A stretch of 64,000 bases of DNA from Diaporthe sp. PMI_573 (lineage: Eukaryota > Ascomycota > Sordariomycetes > Diaporthales > Diaporthaceae). The translations under genes were made by a program, and so were the position numbers. The stretch spans positions 62,001-126,000 of the forward strand of contig JAJTUP010000058.1 in assembly GCA_021399435.1 (NCBI GenBank), in the 5' to 3' direction. This document shows, one piece after another, positions 1 to 10,829 of the stretch (within the stretch, counting starts at the first letter, position 1; each line of letters starts with the position of its first letter). The notes below the pieces were generated by a model that was given only the letters and a program-made list of their open reading frames with translations, did not search any database and was not told the origin of the DNA.

Positions 1-1761
1 GTGCGAGGCAAGATCAATATTTCCTTTGACGGGTGGAGGTCTCGAAACCGCTTTTCATTTACTGGCATTGTTTGTTTTTTTCTCGGTAAAGACGATCTCC
101 CGCAAAAGCTCGTTCTGGGGATTCCAGAGATTGTCGCTCGTCATACGGGCGAGAACATTGCAGCCGAGGTACTTTCCATCCTCCGAAGCTATTCGATTCA
201 AGAGAAAATAGGGTACTTTACACTCGACAACGCGTCAAATAACGATACCGCAATAGAGGAGATAGGCAGGGCTCTCGGCTTCGACGGAAAGCGACGTCGA
301 ATACGCTGCTTTGGTCATATCATCAACCTTGCAGTCAAAGCCCTGCTGTTCGGGCATGACGCTGACGCGTTCGAGTCCGAAATAACCGCGAAAGGGACGA
401 TCGATGCTGCTCGTCATGAGGCTTGGAGACGCAAAGGCCCGATTGGGAAGTTGCACAACTTTGTTGTCGTCATACATAAGTCCGACGTCCTCACGCAGCT
501 GCTTCGGAAGTTGCAACAGGACCACTTCGATCGATCAACCAACCCTGACGGCAAGAGGAAACCAAAGGACACTATTCTCGATAACCTTACCCGGTGGCTT
601 TCCCAACTCTACATGATCCGCCGAGCTATTGAGTTACGACCTTTTCTCGAACAGTTGTGGGAGAATCAGCATCAGGAATGGGAGAGCCTTGTCCGGAAAG
701 GCAAGAAGAAGCGGTCAGACATTCCATTATACCTTCGAGAGGAGAGCGAGATCAGGGCCACGGACTGGCAGGTCATTATTCTGTTCGAGACTGTGCTCCG
801 TGTCTTTGAAGATGCTCTTCTTCGTCTCGAAGGCGACGGCAAGATTCGGACTCGAAAAGGTGGCCGCGAAGAGGCATACGGGACAGTGTGGCATGTGATC
901 ATTGCCTACGAATTTCTTCTCTCGAGAATGGAGGAATGGAAGGCAACCGCTGAACGATATCCCGATCCGGAGCACTTCAGAATTAACATCAACCTGGCTT
1001 GGAAGAAGCTTGACGAGTATTACAACCTCTTGGATGAGACACCGGTCTATTATGCCGCAATCGCTCTACATCCTGCCTTCCGATGGGACTATATCGAGGA
1101 CATATGGAGAGGTCGTTCGGACTGGATCATCAAGGCCAAGGATCTTGTACAAGAGCTTTGGGAGTCCACGTACAGGGAAATGCCGATCTCCGTTGAGGAA
1201 AGGTCTAGGCCGAAACGGAAATACCCTCGAATCTTCGAGTCGGAGATGGACAAGTACGAGAGAGACTGGCGAGAGGAATCGAGCAGTCAATTCGGAAGTC
1301 CGGCAGTAGCGAACCTTGGTGATGAGTGGCAACAATGGCAGCGATCTCGTGAGTTTGGGGACCACGAGGTGATGGACGCATTGGCGTATTGGCACAGGAA
1401 GCGGGCAACTTACCCCCGGCTAGCTCAAATGGCCCTTGATATATACGCTGTGGTGCCTATGAGCGCTGACGTGGAGAGGCTCTTTTCAACCTGTGGTCAG
1501 ATGCTCAGTCCTCTGAGGAACCGATCCGAGGCAAATACGATATCGATCGTACAGACGTTGCGGAATTGGATCCAGATGGGCCATATCTCATCAACAGAAT
1601 CGTTTCTTGACGGGCCGGCGGAGGTGCGAGGACAGACAATCAGGGAAGCAAAAGACATTAGTCTGGGAGGAGGAGTTCCAACTATGGCTGTAGATAACGA
1701 CCTTGACCTCGATCAGGACGTCCCGGATGCTCCTGAAGTAGCAGCGCCTATACCGCAATAG
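1..1761 (+). CDS. hAT-family transposase, 5' end outside window
   Basis: Open frame of 586 codons that begins at the window edge, so the N-terminal BED finger is missing and the apparent GTG start is not a real start. It carries the hAT signatures: an RNase H-like first segment (SFDGWRSRNRFSFTGIV near residue 8), the second segment GYFTLDNASNNDT near residue 71, the cysteine/histidine block RIRCFGHIINLAV near residue 101, and the C-terminal dimerisation block MSADVERLFSTCGQ near residue 487. The frame has no stop or shift in 1.76 kb, so this copy is the best preserved transposase here. The C-terminal half closely matches the minus-strand copy at 24.1-24.9 kb (both contain YPDPEHFRININL). It could be an active element if the N-terminus outside the window is intact. 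Confidence 0.93.
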   Translation: MRGKINISFDGWRSRNRFSFTGIVCFFLGKDDLPQKLVLGIPEIVARHTGENIAAEVLSILRSYSIQEKIGYFTLDNASNNDTAIEEIGRALGFDGKRRRIRCFGHIINLAVKALLFGHDADAFESEITAKGTIDAARHEAWRRKGPIGKLHNFVVVIHKSDVLTQLLRKLQQDHFDRSTNPDGKRKPKDTILDNLTRWLSQLYMIRRAIELRPFLEQLWENQHQEWESLVRKGKKKRSDIPLYLREESEIRATDWQVIILFETVLRVFEDALLRLEGDGKIRTRKGGREEAYGTVWHVIIAYEFLLSRMEEWKATAERYPDPEHFRININLAWKKLDEYYNLLDETPVYYAAIALHPAFRWDYIEDIWRGRSDWIIKAKDLVQELWESTYREMPISVEERSRPKRKYPRIFESEMDKYERDWREESSSQFGSPAVANLGDEWQQWQRSREFGDHEVMDALAYWHRKRATYPRLAQMALDIYAVVPMSADVERLFSTCGQMLSPLRNRSEANTISIVQTLRNWIQMGHISSTESFLDGPAEVRGQTIREAKDISLGGGVPTMAVDNDLDLDQDVPDAPEVAAPIPQ

Positions 1762-1794
1762 GAAGGCGACAGGGGTTGCAATTAGCGTCCACCG

Positions 1795-1925
1795 CGTCCA
1801 TTCCACCGTCCATCCATCCACTGAAGTGCCTGGTGGATCCATTCCACCAGGAAATTGCTTACATAAGTCCACCATCCATTCCACCAGACCCCTTGGTGGA
1901 TGGAGTGGAGTGGATGACCACTCTG
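1795..1925 (+). repeat. hAT 3' subterminal repeats and probable terminal inverted repeat
   Basis: Just after the transposase stop there are clustered copies of TCCATTCCACC and its complement GGTGGATGGAGTGG in both orientations, ending in GGATGACCACTCTG. This is the usual make-up of hAT subterminal regions. Read from the other side the terminus is CAGAGTGGTCATCCACTCC, so the element probably ends near 1925. The next eight bases (GTCAACAA) would be the target duplication, but the 5' end is not in the window to confirm it. Confidence 0.55.
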
Positions 1926-2739
1926 GTCAACAAACATATCTAGAGACTTCAATATGCAACGACAATGCCAGACTTGTTTGGCTACCTTCAACACGAACGA
2001 TGAACTGCAATCTCATCTTGAAGTATACAGGGTCAGTGCCAGAGTATATGATTTTCGTTCCCAGCTAATTGCTCTAGTCCGGAGATCGTGTCTTATCTGC
2101 CCAAGCCGAGAAATGCCGAGCACACGCGATTCCGCATAGCGACCTACTGAAGCTCTGTGGTGTCGATGACGGTATCCATGACGGTATCGATGATGGCAGC
2201 AAAAAATAACACACAATCAAATCGCATAGTCCCCGTGTGTCACGGCGCACGAAAGTGTCCGTGGGGAATTTGTGGCAAGGAGTTTAATGACCGGAGGAAG
2301 CGTTGCCGACCCTTTCAATTTCGTGAGATTCGCCGCTCTTGAACCATGCAATGGCTGATAGCTGAATTTCTGGAGCTAGATCGAATGCTTTGAGCAGTCG
2401 AATCTTCGTCGGACAGTATTGAGAGGAGACCCACGAAAAGATCGCTAGAGACGGTTCAGTTGGACACTAACGCATCGCAGTCTTGCAAGAGAACAAGGGC
2501 CTTGGACGAAATAGATTCAGAGCATCATGGTGTGTGGCTATCTTTACTACTATCCTATTGCTCAGTTCTAACATACAGGAAGAAATCGAGCCTTATGAAC
2601 TTAGCGTCTCCGTCTCAGCAGCAGCGACCTTCTTGGGTCCAGCAGACAACCTATAATACAATGCATCCCATCGGCTAACACCTCTCCTATTAGCATGGAC
2701 TGCCCACCTGAATGTCGTATCGAGTATGGAGCTAAAAAC
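1926..2739. other. Intergenic, no convincing gene
   Basis: Only short frames on both strands. A short imperfect tandem of TGACGGTATCNATGA lies near 2164-2190. No family could be recognised. Confidence 0.5.
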
Positions 2740-2781
2740 GCACGGACCAACTCTTACCCGCGGGTAAGAGCTGGTCCGTGC
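2740..2781. repeat. 42-bp spacerless inverted repeat
   Basis: Two 21-base arms beginning GCACGGACCA and meeting at CCCG|CGGG differ at a single position (A versus G). There is no spacer. It lies about 210 bp upstream of the ORF start of the ankyrin-fusion gene, so it could be a hairpin-forming upstream element or a MITE remnant. Confidence 0.8.
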
Positions 2782-2988
2782 ACTTTCCCTGACTGTACAG
2801 GAAAGGGCGGGGGACAATTTGTCAGAACCAATTAAAAGCAGATCGGTCCAAAGCACAAAGGCCTACGCGCTGCACCAAACCTTTGATTGTTTCTCCCCTT
2901 TCCTTTCCTTGGCCTAGAATCTTGTCGCCAATTGAGTCTATTCTTCCTCTCAAGCGCACGTCGATTGTTCATCTGCCCCATCAACACA

Positions 2989-5900
2989 ATGTCCTCCGAG
3001 CTACCCGAGGGAGGTTTCTACGACGACCCGGAAGATCTGGTGGGCGCCCCCCCCGGAGCGTTACAATTTCTCCTCAGTTTGAAAGACCAAAAAAAAAGCA
3101 TCAAGACGGGCAGTCAGGATAGGCGGAAGACTGAGACAGGGCTCAAGAGCCAACAAGAAAAGCTCGGCGAACTCATCAAGTCATTGACGGAAACGGTTCA
3201 AAAATCGGCCGAGCAAGACGCATTCCGGACCACAACCCATGGTGAAGCGCTTTCCTGGTCAGGTGTTCTTAGCAAGATCAATGCATTCGTCGCAGCAGTG
3301 GACGCTCTCCGAGCTCGGCAAAACGGAGATTTGGGCACGAGCCTTCCGATCAGGGTGCCACCACAAGAAGCGAGTGAGAAGAACAGGCAGGCGGAGGATC
3401 TCGAAAAACTACGGGCAGAGGTGCGGGCAGAGGTGCGGGCAGAGGTGCGGGCAGAGGTGCGGGCAGAGGTGCGGGCGGATCTCTCAAGACTACGGGCGGA
3501 GCTCATAAGACTACAGGCGAAGAGCGAGGACAGTGGGTCTGGAGAAGCCTCGACATTATCGTTTGATCGTGATGTCGTTATGGTCGATGTGCGAGCTGAG
3601 GCAGCCGAGCACGGCCAGTATCATCGTCCAGAGTCTCCGACCTATAAGCAGCTGCCTGGTAGGGTTCAGGACGATAAGCCGGTTATTGAAATCAGCCAGG
3701 TTTGGGCCCCGCTGGGAACCTCGTCTGCCCCAGTCAACGCCGAGTTGCTGCCTGCGGAAGATCTAGGCCCCACGAGCCGCGCCTTGCCAGATCTCTCCAG
3801 GTCCGACTCGGATATCCTCGAGGAACTGGTCCGATTCGGTATGAAGCACTGGCCTGAGAAGCAGCTTGACCAGTTTCGGCCTCGACAGCTTGTAACCGCG
3901 GGAATCTTGAATGAGCTTCTGCGGGCAGACCTACCGGCTCAGTACGCCCTGGGGGTTCCTCCTAACAGGGTCAACAAGCTGAAAGAGACATGTGCGGGTA
4001 TTGTTTTCCCCTACCATATCAACAATGTGAACCAGCTCTCGGAGGTCGAAAGCGAAAGGGATCATTTCGTGATTGCTATCGTCGACAAGCAGAACAAGAT
4101 ATTCACATCTTGGGGAATGAGCGAGGCCATGAACAAAAAGTCGAAGGCCGCATATGAGAAGGCGCTAGGTATTGACCTTGCAGGATTCAGGTGCAAGGTA
4201 AGAATAAGAAACCTGAAAATGTCCGCCAAGCAGTCTGCTAATTTGCACCAGCTCGGCGATTATACCGGCAACTGCTGTGCCTTTCGATGCGTCGAGGCCA
4301 TGCGATCCTACTTCAGAATAGACACGACTACACGAAGCGAGGTGCCTCTCCGTCTATTCTTCCTCAAACGACTATTAGAATCCTGGATCGAGACCGATAA
4401 CCAGGCAGTTGAGGTACAGGCGCCCGGCGAGAGCGTTATCACAGAGCAGACCCTTGTGGCTATCCAGCACACGCAGCCTGGAATAGCGGCCACTGGCGAC
4501 TCTCCCTCACCACACTGGAAGACCAGTTTCGGCGATACTGCACCGTTCACCACTACCGGATTGCCATTTTCAGGCCCTAGCGACCATGCCGATCGTCCAA
4601 AGACGGCCCGAACCCCGCTCCCCAGCATCCCGACCAAGCAAGCCAGCGCAGGAAGGAGAAACAGTCAGGCACCCTCGACCAAGCTGGAAGCGACGATGCC
4701 CCTGAGGACGCAGCTCGGGGCCGCCGGACGGATAAACCCCAGCAGGTCTTCAAGGAAACGGTCTGCAAACGAGCCTCCGGCGTCGACCCAGGGCCGGGAA
4801 AATGACGACACAGGCACCGAGTCAGCCGAGCCACCACCGAAGCGGAAGGACAAGGAAACCCCGTCGGCCGAGACCCTGGCAGAAGAGCTAACTGGCTCGG
4901 GCGCAACCGAGCGCATCAGGCGCCGTGTGCTCGCCTGTAACCGAGATCCCCCTGCCTTTCCGAAAGCTTGGGACGAGCAAGGAGATTGGGCCAAGCAAAC
5001 ATGCGAGGTTTTGAATCTCGCCCATGAATGGGACGAGAAGTCAGAATTTAGCAAACTAGTAGCCCTGATCTTGAGAACTCACGGCGTGGAACGCATATAT
5101 ATCAAAGCTCGGATCATGCTTAAGCTGGACAAAGAGGCGCCGGATCCTGCGTTACCGGCAGATTTAATCGATCAAATCTCTCCCCATTTTCGAAAGGAAC
5201 GCACGCCAGCTGCATTTAGTAAGTGGCTAACACTAACACGCAGACTTGTCAAACTCGGTGATTACCTACCTTTTATTCCTTTCGACAGCAAAGGCTCTGT
5301 TACCTTTCGACAGTACGAACGACTGGCGAATGAAGTCATCTCACAGCTCCGCAACCTTCTCGACAATGACCCACGCGCCCAACGCTTAGCAAGAATTGGC
5401 CGAGCATTTCGAGACCGGATCCTAAAACGCCAAGCCTTTCTCTGGGAGGGTATCAGCAGTGAGGAACTTTCCAAGCTGCCTGACGACACTCTTCTCCACC
5501 TGCTCACGATTCGGCGTAATGCCGACCCTGAGTCGACGAAGCCCAATTCTGTCGGCAAGCAGTGCGACCTATGCGAGGGAGAAATATGCGAGTTGTTCAC
5601 TCTCGACGACCTGGCTTCCAAGCAGCCGACGTCACTGGCGTGCGAGCATGATGATTGGGATCGAGTTTCTTCTCCTGATACTACAGCATATCATAACAAT
5701 ATCACTACCGGGGTATATCAGACATGGACATCCGAAACGTCGCCCTCAGCGTCTCTAGCTCTCCAAACTGCCAACTACAATCCTTCCGCGGTGCTATTGC
5801 CTTTAGCGCAGGCATCTACCTGTAACGCATTTGCAGAATACAGGCAAGTTCCCAACACCAGACCTCGGCTCCAGCCCGTAATGCCTGTTATAGTTCCGGA

Positions 5901-7180
5901 CACAGCCGAGTCGATTGCATTTGCAATGAAAGGGAATATCGACGGTCTGAAGCACCTATTTAGCCTAAGGCTAGCGTCCCCAAATGATATAAGCTATTCT
6001 CGAGGATTTAGCTTGCTAAGAGTAGGCCTTGCTACCTTTTTCTTAACCGAGACTTATTCCAAGTCTGCTGGAAAATAGCTGAGAATGTTATTAGTGGGCG
6101 CTCTATGGCGGCCATTCCGGAATGCACCATTACGAGACTGTCCAGTTTTTGCTCGGTCACGGGGCGCATGTGGATGACAAGTAAGTGTGAAGATAGTATT
6201 AAGCACCGCTAACCATGTTCCCAGAGCTACTAGCTAATGAACTACCCTAATATAGGTCGTATGAGATTATAGGGGATTTTAACCTCCGCAAGAAATACAG
6301 CAATACGGACAAGCAGACCCTCTGCTGTATCACACGCCAAGATAGGAACTGGTTTAAGGAGCAGAACTTCCCTCTAATCCACAAGATCATCTTCGGCCTA
6401 TCCCCAAAGTTGCTTACGGACGAGCTCTCGCAGAACCCGAACGCCGTCTTTGATACGGACGCCAAAGGCCGCACTGCGCTCGACTGGGCCACAGCCCGGG
6501 CCCAGCTGGATGATATGGGGCTCTTGATTGCCTGTGGCTCCAACCCGAATTTGATGAATATCACGGGCGGTACCACTGTCATGCATGCAGTCGAAAGCCG
6601 TAATATCGAGGCTCTCCGTATCGTCCTCGAAGCTGGAGCGGACCCCAATCCCCAGATGCCAAAAGGTCTATTTCATAGCAGCCCCCTCACGTCGGCCAGC
6701 TTGGATGGCCTACCCGAGATGGTCAAGCTGCTCATCCACTTCGGCGCTAAGATCGACGCGGCTAATCCGGAGGGCCGGACGGCGCTGCACTCAGCGGCCA
6801 TCACGCAGAATGTCGAGTGTGCGGACATCCTACTCGAATATGGCGCCGATATGGACTATGTATCAAGCAACGGATGCACACCACTCACGACGGCGATAAT
6901 ACACAACAGCCACGCGGTGCTGAGATTTTTCTTAGGCAAGCGCGCCAGCCCTCTGAAGGGTAACCAGTTGTTGCCCATGATAGCTGAGCACGCGGACTCG
7001 GAGACGATGTCAATACTCACATCGTCCCAGTCTTTCGGCCTGAGTGGTGACTGCCTCCCCGCCGACCGCGCCATCCTGTTGTGCCGAAAGGATTACAACG
7101 ACACGCTGGGCTACACGTTCGAGAACCTAGTCTGCCAGTGCAACGAGTATAGCCCCCCCCCCCTGGGTGAACGGCGTTGA
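2989..7180 (+). CDS. Ulp1/C48-like protease domain fused to ankyrin repeats
   Basis: Model: exons 2989-6021, 6095-6180 and 6256-7180, about 1347 residues. Start ATG 2989 (MSSELPEGG) is the first good ATG of the frame. Intron 1 (6022-6094, GTAGGC..TTATTAG) restores the fungal ankyrin signature SLLR|WALYGG. Intron 2 (6181-6255, GTAAGT..TATAG) restores VDDK|SYE. Parts in order: acidic N-terminus; five-copy EVRA heptad-like segment (residues ~142-165); a segment resembling the C48 (Ulp1/SENP) core, with FPYHINN, then DHFVIAIVD (His359), LHQLGDYTGNCC (Gln421, Cys429/430); a Pro/Ser-rich linker with basic NLS-like stretches; a helical region; ankyrin repeats from ~970 onward (GRTALDWA, GRTALHSAAI, ILLEYGAD). 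The expected Asp after the second strand is not obvious. Family knowledge: C48 enzymes remove SUMO/NEDD8. Activity here is inference; the ankyrin part is sure. Confidence 0.8.
3414..3480 (+). repeat. In-frame 12-bp minisatellite (EVRA repeats)
   Basis: Five tandem copies of GAGGTGCGGGCA lie inside the coding sequence. Each copy encodes Glu-Val-Arg-Ala and builds a charged helix. Because the unit is a multiple of three, copy-number change would keep the frame. Confidence 0.95.
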
Positions 7181-8280
7181 ATCCGGGCAGTGCTTTGCTT
7201 CAGGGTATTAATAAGGATCAAGAGACTGACGGTGCCTTTGATGAAAAGGCCGAGGGGCGATAATAATATAGGCGTTGGGGAGGTGTTAGCAGGAGGTGCT
7301 TGGATACGATCGGGATAGCTGGTAGATAAATTTAAGGTTTTCTTTTATTTCAACTCTAGAGATTTCGAGGCGTAGTTCGGTTATATGGAATTAAAGGAGC
7401 GAGATATGGCTTTCTGCGAGTCGAACGAATATTATATTGGGGTTAAGCTGTTTTAAATAGCAATGGAAAGTTCGAGAAAATAATAGTAAGCTTCGGTAGC
7501 GAATAGACTACAAGCTCGCAGGTCAACTCGCAACACAACCCAACGGTCGACTCGCAATATTGCTTCTGTTAGTAATTTGAGTTCGTCTTCGTGTCTGCGA
7601 TTGAAGCGATCAGGTTTTGGTTGAAGTGAGGCAGATGGCTGCTTACTTTTGAACCTTAGCCGACTTGGTATTTACGAGAACGCCAGTCTGCTCCGGGCAG
7701 AGGGTGTGTCAACACCCATAATCTTCTGGATCAATGGTTACCTCCAATATATCCATGTTGACCAAGGGAGGGTGACAGAGCCGGGGGCATCAGGCTGTAG
7801 TCCTGCTGGGACTATCCAGCTGGGGCCAGGGAACACAGGGGGCCTGGGAAAAGCCAGATATGCGCTCCTTCGGTCCCGCACCTTGGCCATGCGCGAGCCT
7901 GTAACTTACATCAACGGTCGAGGGGGCTGGTCTCAGTGTCCACCCACAACCAGATGAATCACGCCGGGGTCGGTCACCCTGATCTAAGCGCCGGGCTTCA
8001 ACACAAGTGAGGACCAGGATCTATTCCATCTACTAGAGCTGAGAACCTCTCATCATTCACTATTGACGTTAGCTCATGCACGTTGGCTCATGCCACAGCT
8101 CCCAACTGGCCATAACCTGTCTCTTGGTCACCTCCCGCGACCTTCTGTTAGTCAAAAGAAACGAGCTGCAGCCAATTAAAAGCTTAGTCACAGTGACAGA
8201 CCTCATTGAATTTGAAAAATCACCGACGTGACCACGGAAGCGGCGTAACGACCGACCTTGTCGCCCCGCACGCTCCAGGA
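7181..8280. other. Intergenic, A/T-rich then unrecognised
   Basis: No gene found. 7649-7957 is open for 102 codons on the plus strand but has no recognisable domain, and I do not call it. 7500-7570 holds loosely repeated (A/G)ACTCGCAA motifs. Confidence 0.4.
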
Positions 8281-8352
8281 TTCCAGCACGCTGCAGGACT
8301 TCAGCACGCTGCAGGATTTTAGCACACTGCAGGATTCAGCATGCTCCAGGTT
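8276..8352. repeat. Short tandem repeat, ~17-bp unit
   Basis: Four imperfect copies of TTCAGCACGCTGCAGGA with substitutions, directly before a copy of the dispersed 'CACGTCTTGGTTCCACGG' repeat. Confidence 0.75.
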
Positions 8353-8389
8353 TCCTCTATCGGACTAGGTCTCATTATTCACCAAGTTA

Positions 8390-8480
8390 TCCAGCACGTC
8401 TTGGTTCCACGGCGATTGGCTATCAGGAGGAGGTGGTTGTCGTTTAGCCAGCAGTCGTGTTCGCTTGGGTGGGCCTTTTT
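8390..8480 (+). repeat. Dispersed repeat family A, copy 1
   Basis: Begins CAGCACGTCTTGGTTCCACG and runs through GTTTAGCCAGCAGTCGTG to GGGTGGGCCTTTTTG. The same sequence recurs near 14105, 14545, 15822, 16310 and 16475. This copy is shorter than the others and ends near 8480. Confidence 0.85.
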
Positions 8481-8858
8481 GGATGTCCCTAACTCCCAAA
8501 TCTGGTCTGCAAGCGCTCTGCCGCTCCCCTGTTCATGCACCAAGCCTATTTTCATATCTCCCATTCCCAAACCTCTAGCTTGCCAGCACCTTGTTTCATG
8601 CGGGGCTGTATCGTGACCGCATTCAAACTCCTAAACCTCTAGCGTCTTTCGTTATCCCTGCTAGGGTGCCATGATGCAACCCTCTGCATGCAACCTGCCG
8701 TCTCCCGCGGCTTTCCTCTTGTTGTCACCACCCTAAGCCGGGGGGGGCCACAGCGCTAAGACAAAGAGTGGACCCGGGTTTTGATGGTGCCCTCTCTAGC
8801 TTTCCCTTCCACCCACCATCTTTCCATCCGTCATTCTAATCTTGCGAGAGTGTCCTAC

Positions 8859-8907
8859 CACTTCATCATTTGACCACTTCATCATTTGACCACTTCATCA
8901 TTTGATT
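8859..8907. repeat. 16-bp tandem repeat x3
   Basis: Three direct copies of CCACTTCATCATTTGA in a row. No coding relevance seen. Confidence 0.85.
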
Positions 8908-9341
8908 GGGGACCACTGCTGTCACGCACAGCATTTCACTTACACTCAGCAGTAAGCATCTGTGCCAAACTTTCGCTTTCGGCGGCTGCGCATTCTCTCG
9001 AGTGGGCCGAGCCCTAAGTCCCGCAGTTTGCCTTCTCTCCTGGCATCAGGCTCTCAACATTGCAAGTCGAAGTCGAGGCCCAAACGATGCCTGGTTTCCA
9101 CTTCTCGACATGCTGCACCTTCACAAATATTTCTTCATAAACGGACAGGACGACGTCTCAATATCCACAGCTCTAGACTGCGAGCACTCTTAGAAATCCC
9201 TTGCGCACTACTGTCACGAAGATCCGCAACGTTAGTACCCCAAGTTGTGGGTATACCCAGTGGTATCCTCCACACAGCAGATCCCGATGGTGGTGTGTTC
9301 ATCCTCGCTATGTATTTCTGGGCATATCTAACATATTACAG

Positions 9342-9599
9342 TTGTTTGAACCTCAAGATCTCGACGCCGACAAAGACAATGACGAATTTTTTGCCGATGC
9401 GAAGTCTGGCCCTCGGACGGTCAAGGGGGAGGGTCAATGGGTATACTGGCGGAACTGTAGTGTCATTAAAGTATTCCCTGCTGGAAAGGAAGATGGAAAA
9501 TATGAAAAACTTGAAAGAAGCAAGGGAAAGGCATTTTTGAAGCGAGGTACGGATGGCGTTAGCCTTATTATTGAAGGGGGCGAGATAAAGGAAGAGTAA
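9342..9599 (+). CDS. Probable terminal exon of an unrecognised spliced gene
   Basis: An open stretch of 86 codons (LFEPQDLDADKDND... ending GGEIKEE) starts right after a strong acceptor: branch site CTAAC then ATATTACAG at 9341. The peptide is charged, with GEGQWVYWRNCSVIKVF in the middle. The upstream exon could not be fixed; GTTAGT near 9230 is one possible donor. It ends 15 bp from the 3' end of the convergent gene at 9614. No family recognised. Confidence 0.4.
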   Translation: MFEPQDLDADKDNDEFFADAKSGPRTVKGEGQWVYWRNCSVIKVFPAGKEDGKYEKLERSKGKAFLKRGTDGVSLIIEGGEIKEE

Positions 9600-9613
9600 A
9601 GCTGTCTGGGAAA

Positions 9614-10689
9614 TCAACCATATAACTTTTGATGAATCCTTACTGCTCTCCAATCCCCCAGGAACACCGTCATCTTACCGGTCTCCTTGGCTTGGTTCGA
9701 TATCGTCAATGAGACGCTCTGAGTATGGCTAAGCTTCTTCTCCTCCTCGCTCTGGTATACTGGAGATGCGCGGTGCGCTTCGAGCAATTCACCTTTAAAC
9801 AGACGCGAATAGTCTCGTGTAATAGACTCGCGGAGTATGACTGCCGAATCCCCTTCTACAATACCCGCGCCCGGATAACGAACATACCTGACCCCGTCCT
9901 TGATTTCTATCTTAACGCCGAAATACTCAGCAGCAATGTCCGGCACTTTCTCTGGCATGATCGCTATCTGCACCTGGTATCCAAAATATTCCCGTTGACC
10001 CCCGTTTTGCGAAAATATCGTTATATTGGCCAACCAGATATTTGCGTGTTCTGTACTTGGTATCCTTTCGATGCAGTCCCAGAACTGGTCGTGGAACAAT
10101 TCCTGGGCAGAGCTAAGAGGTGCTCCGATTTCTAACCGGGCTGCCTTGCCCGATGCTTGTTCTGGGGCGTAGTGGTCGAGACTGGTGTGGTGCGTGGCGG
10201 TATCGTTCATCGTGGTCGGGGTTGTATACGACTCAGTACCTAGGCTCCATTAGACAAGATCGGCCTCAGTCATTACGCGGAGTACGTACGACGCCGCTTA
10301 GCTCTATTCCGTCCGTCACAAACTCCATTGCTTTCCATTGGCAGGGTGTTGCTCTCCACTGATGGCTCGTCGTCGATTCCCATCGCGGTGGCAAGCTGCT
10401 CTGCGAAAGCACGTTGGGTTTCGAGAGGGGCGGCACTGAGGTGATTGAGCAATTGCGCTAATCTGGCTTGGCCGTCGAATCCGTGTTTCAATGTCGCCGC
10501 TTTCTTCGCAGCGTAAAATGCACGCCACGAGGTGTCGCCGAGCTTGAGAATGATTCCCTCCAACGAGTTCTCGTCGGCCTGTTCTGCTTTCCGCAGCGCC
10601 TCCTTCACCCCTTTCGAACCGCGCGTTAACTTCCGGTACTCCTTCACCACTAGCGTGACGAGCGGTGGGTCGCCCCCCTCATCCTCCAT
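9614..10689 (-). CDS. Two-exon orphan gene, unknown function
   Basis: Exons 10689-10290 and 10239-9614 joined across a 50-bp intron (GTACGT..CTAAT..CCTAG) give about 341 residues in one frame. The second frame enters at RTESYTTPTT, and the ATG of that frame at 10210 is internal. The N-terminal half is helical and charged (VVKEYRKLTRGSKGVKEAL, then AEQADENSLEGIILKLGD). A basic patch (RNRAKRRR) sits at the junction. The C-terminal half is strand-rich (IWLANITIF, GVRYVRYPGAGIVEG). No signal peptide or membrane segment. Not recognised as a known family. The intact long spliced frame argues for a real gene, and a decayed copy of its 5' end is visible at 12.06-12.19 kb. Confidence 0.65.
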
Positions 10690-10720
10690 GGAAGGTCGCG
10701 GGTGAATTGTGGGGAATCTG

Positions 10721-10829
10721 AGGTTTGGAATGAGGTTTGGAATGAGGTTTGGAATGAGGTTTGGAATGAGGTTTGGAATGAGGTTTGGAATGAGGTTTGG
10801 AATGAGGTTTGGAATGAGGTTTGGAAATG
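10721..10829. repeat. 12-bp minisatellite upstream of the orphan gene
   Basis: Nine tandem copies of AGGTTTGGAATG (eight perfect, the last degenerate) start 32 bp upstream of the minus-strand start codon at 10689. They occupy the promoter/5'UTR position of that gene. Similar AGGTTTGGAAA words recur near 11060. Confidence 0.95.

Noticed and set aside
7649..7957. 102-codon plus-strand ORF
   Set aside because: No domain, irregular composition, no splice signals at useful places; most likely chance.
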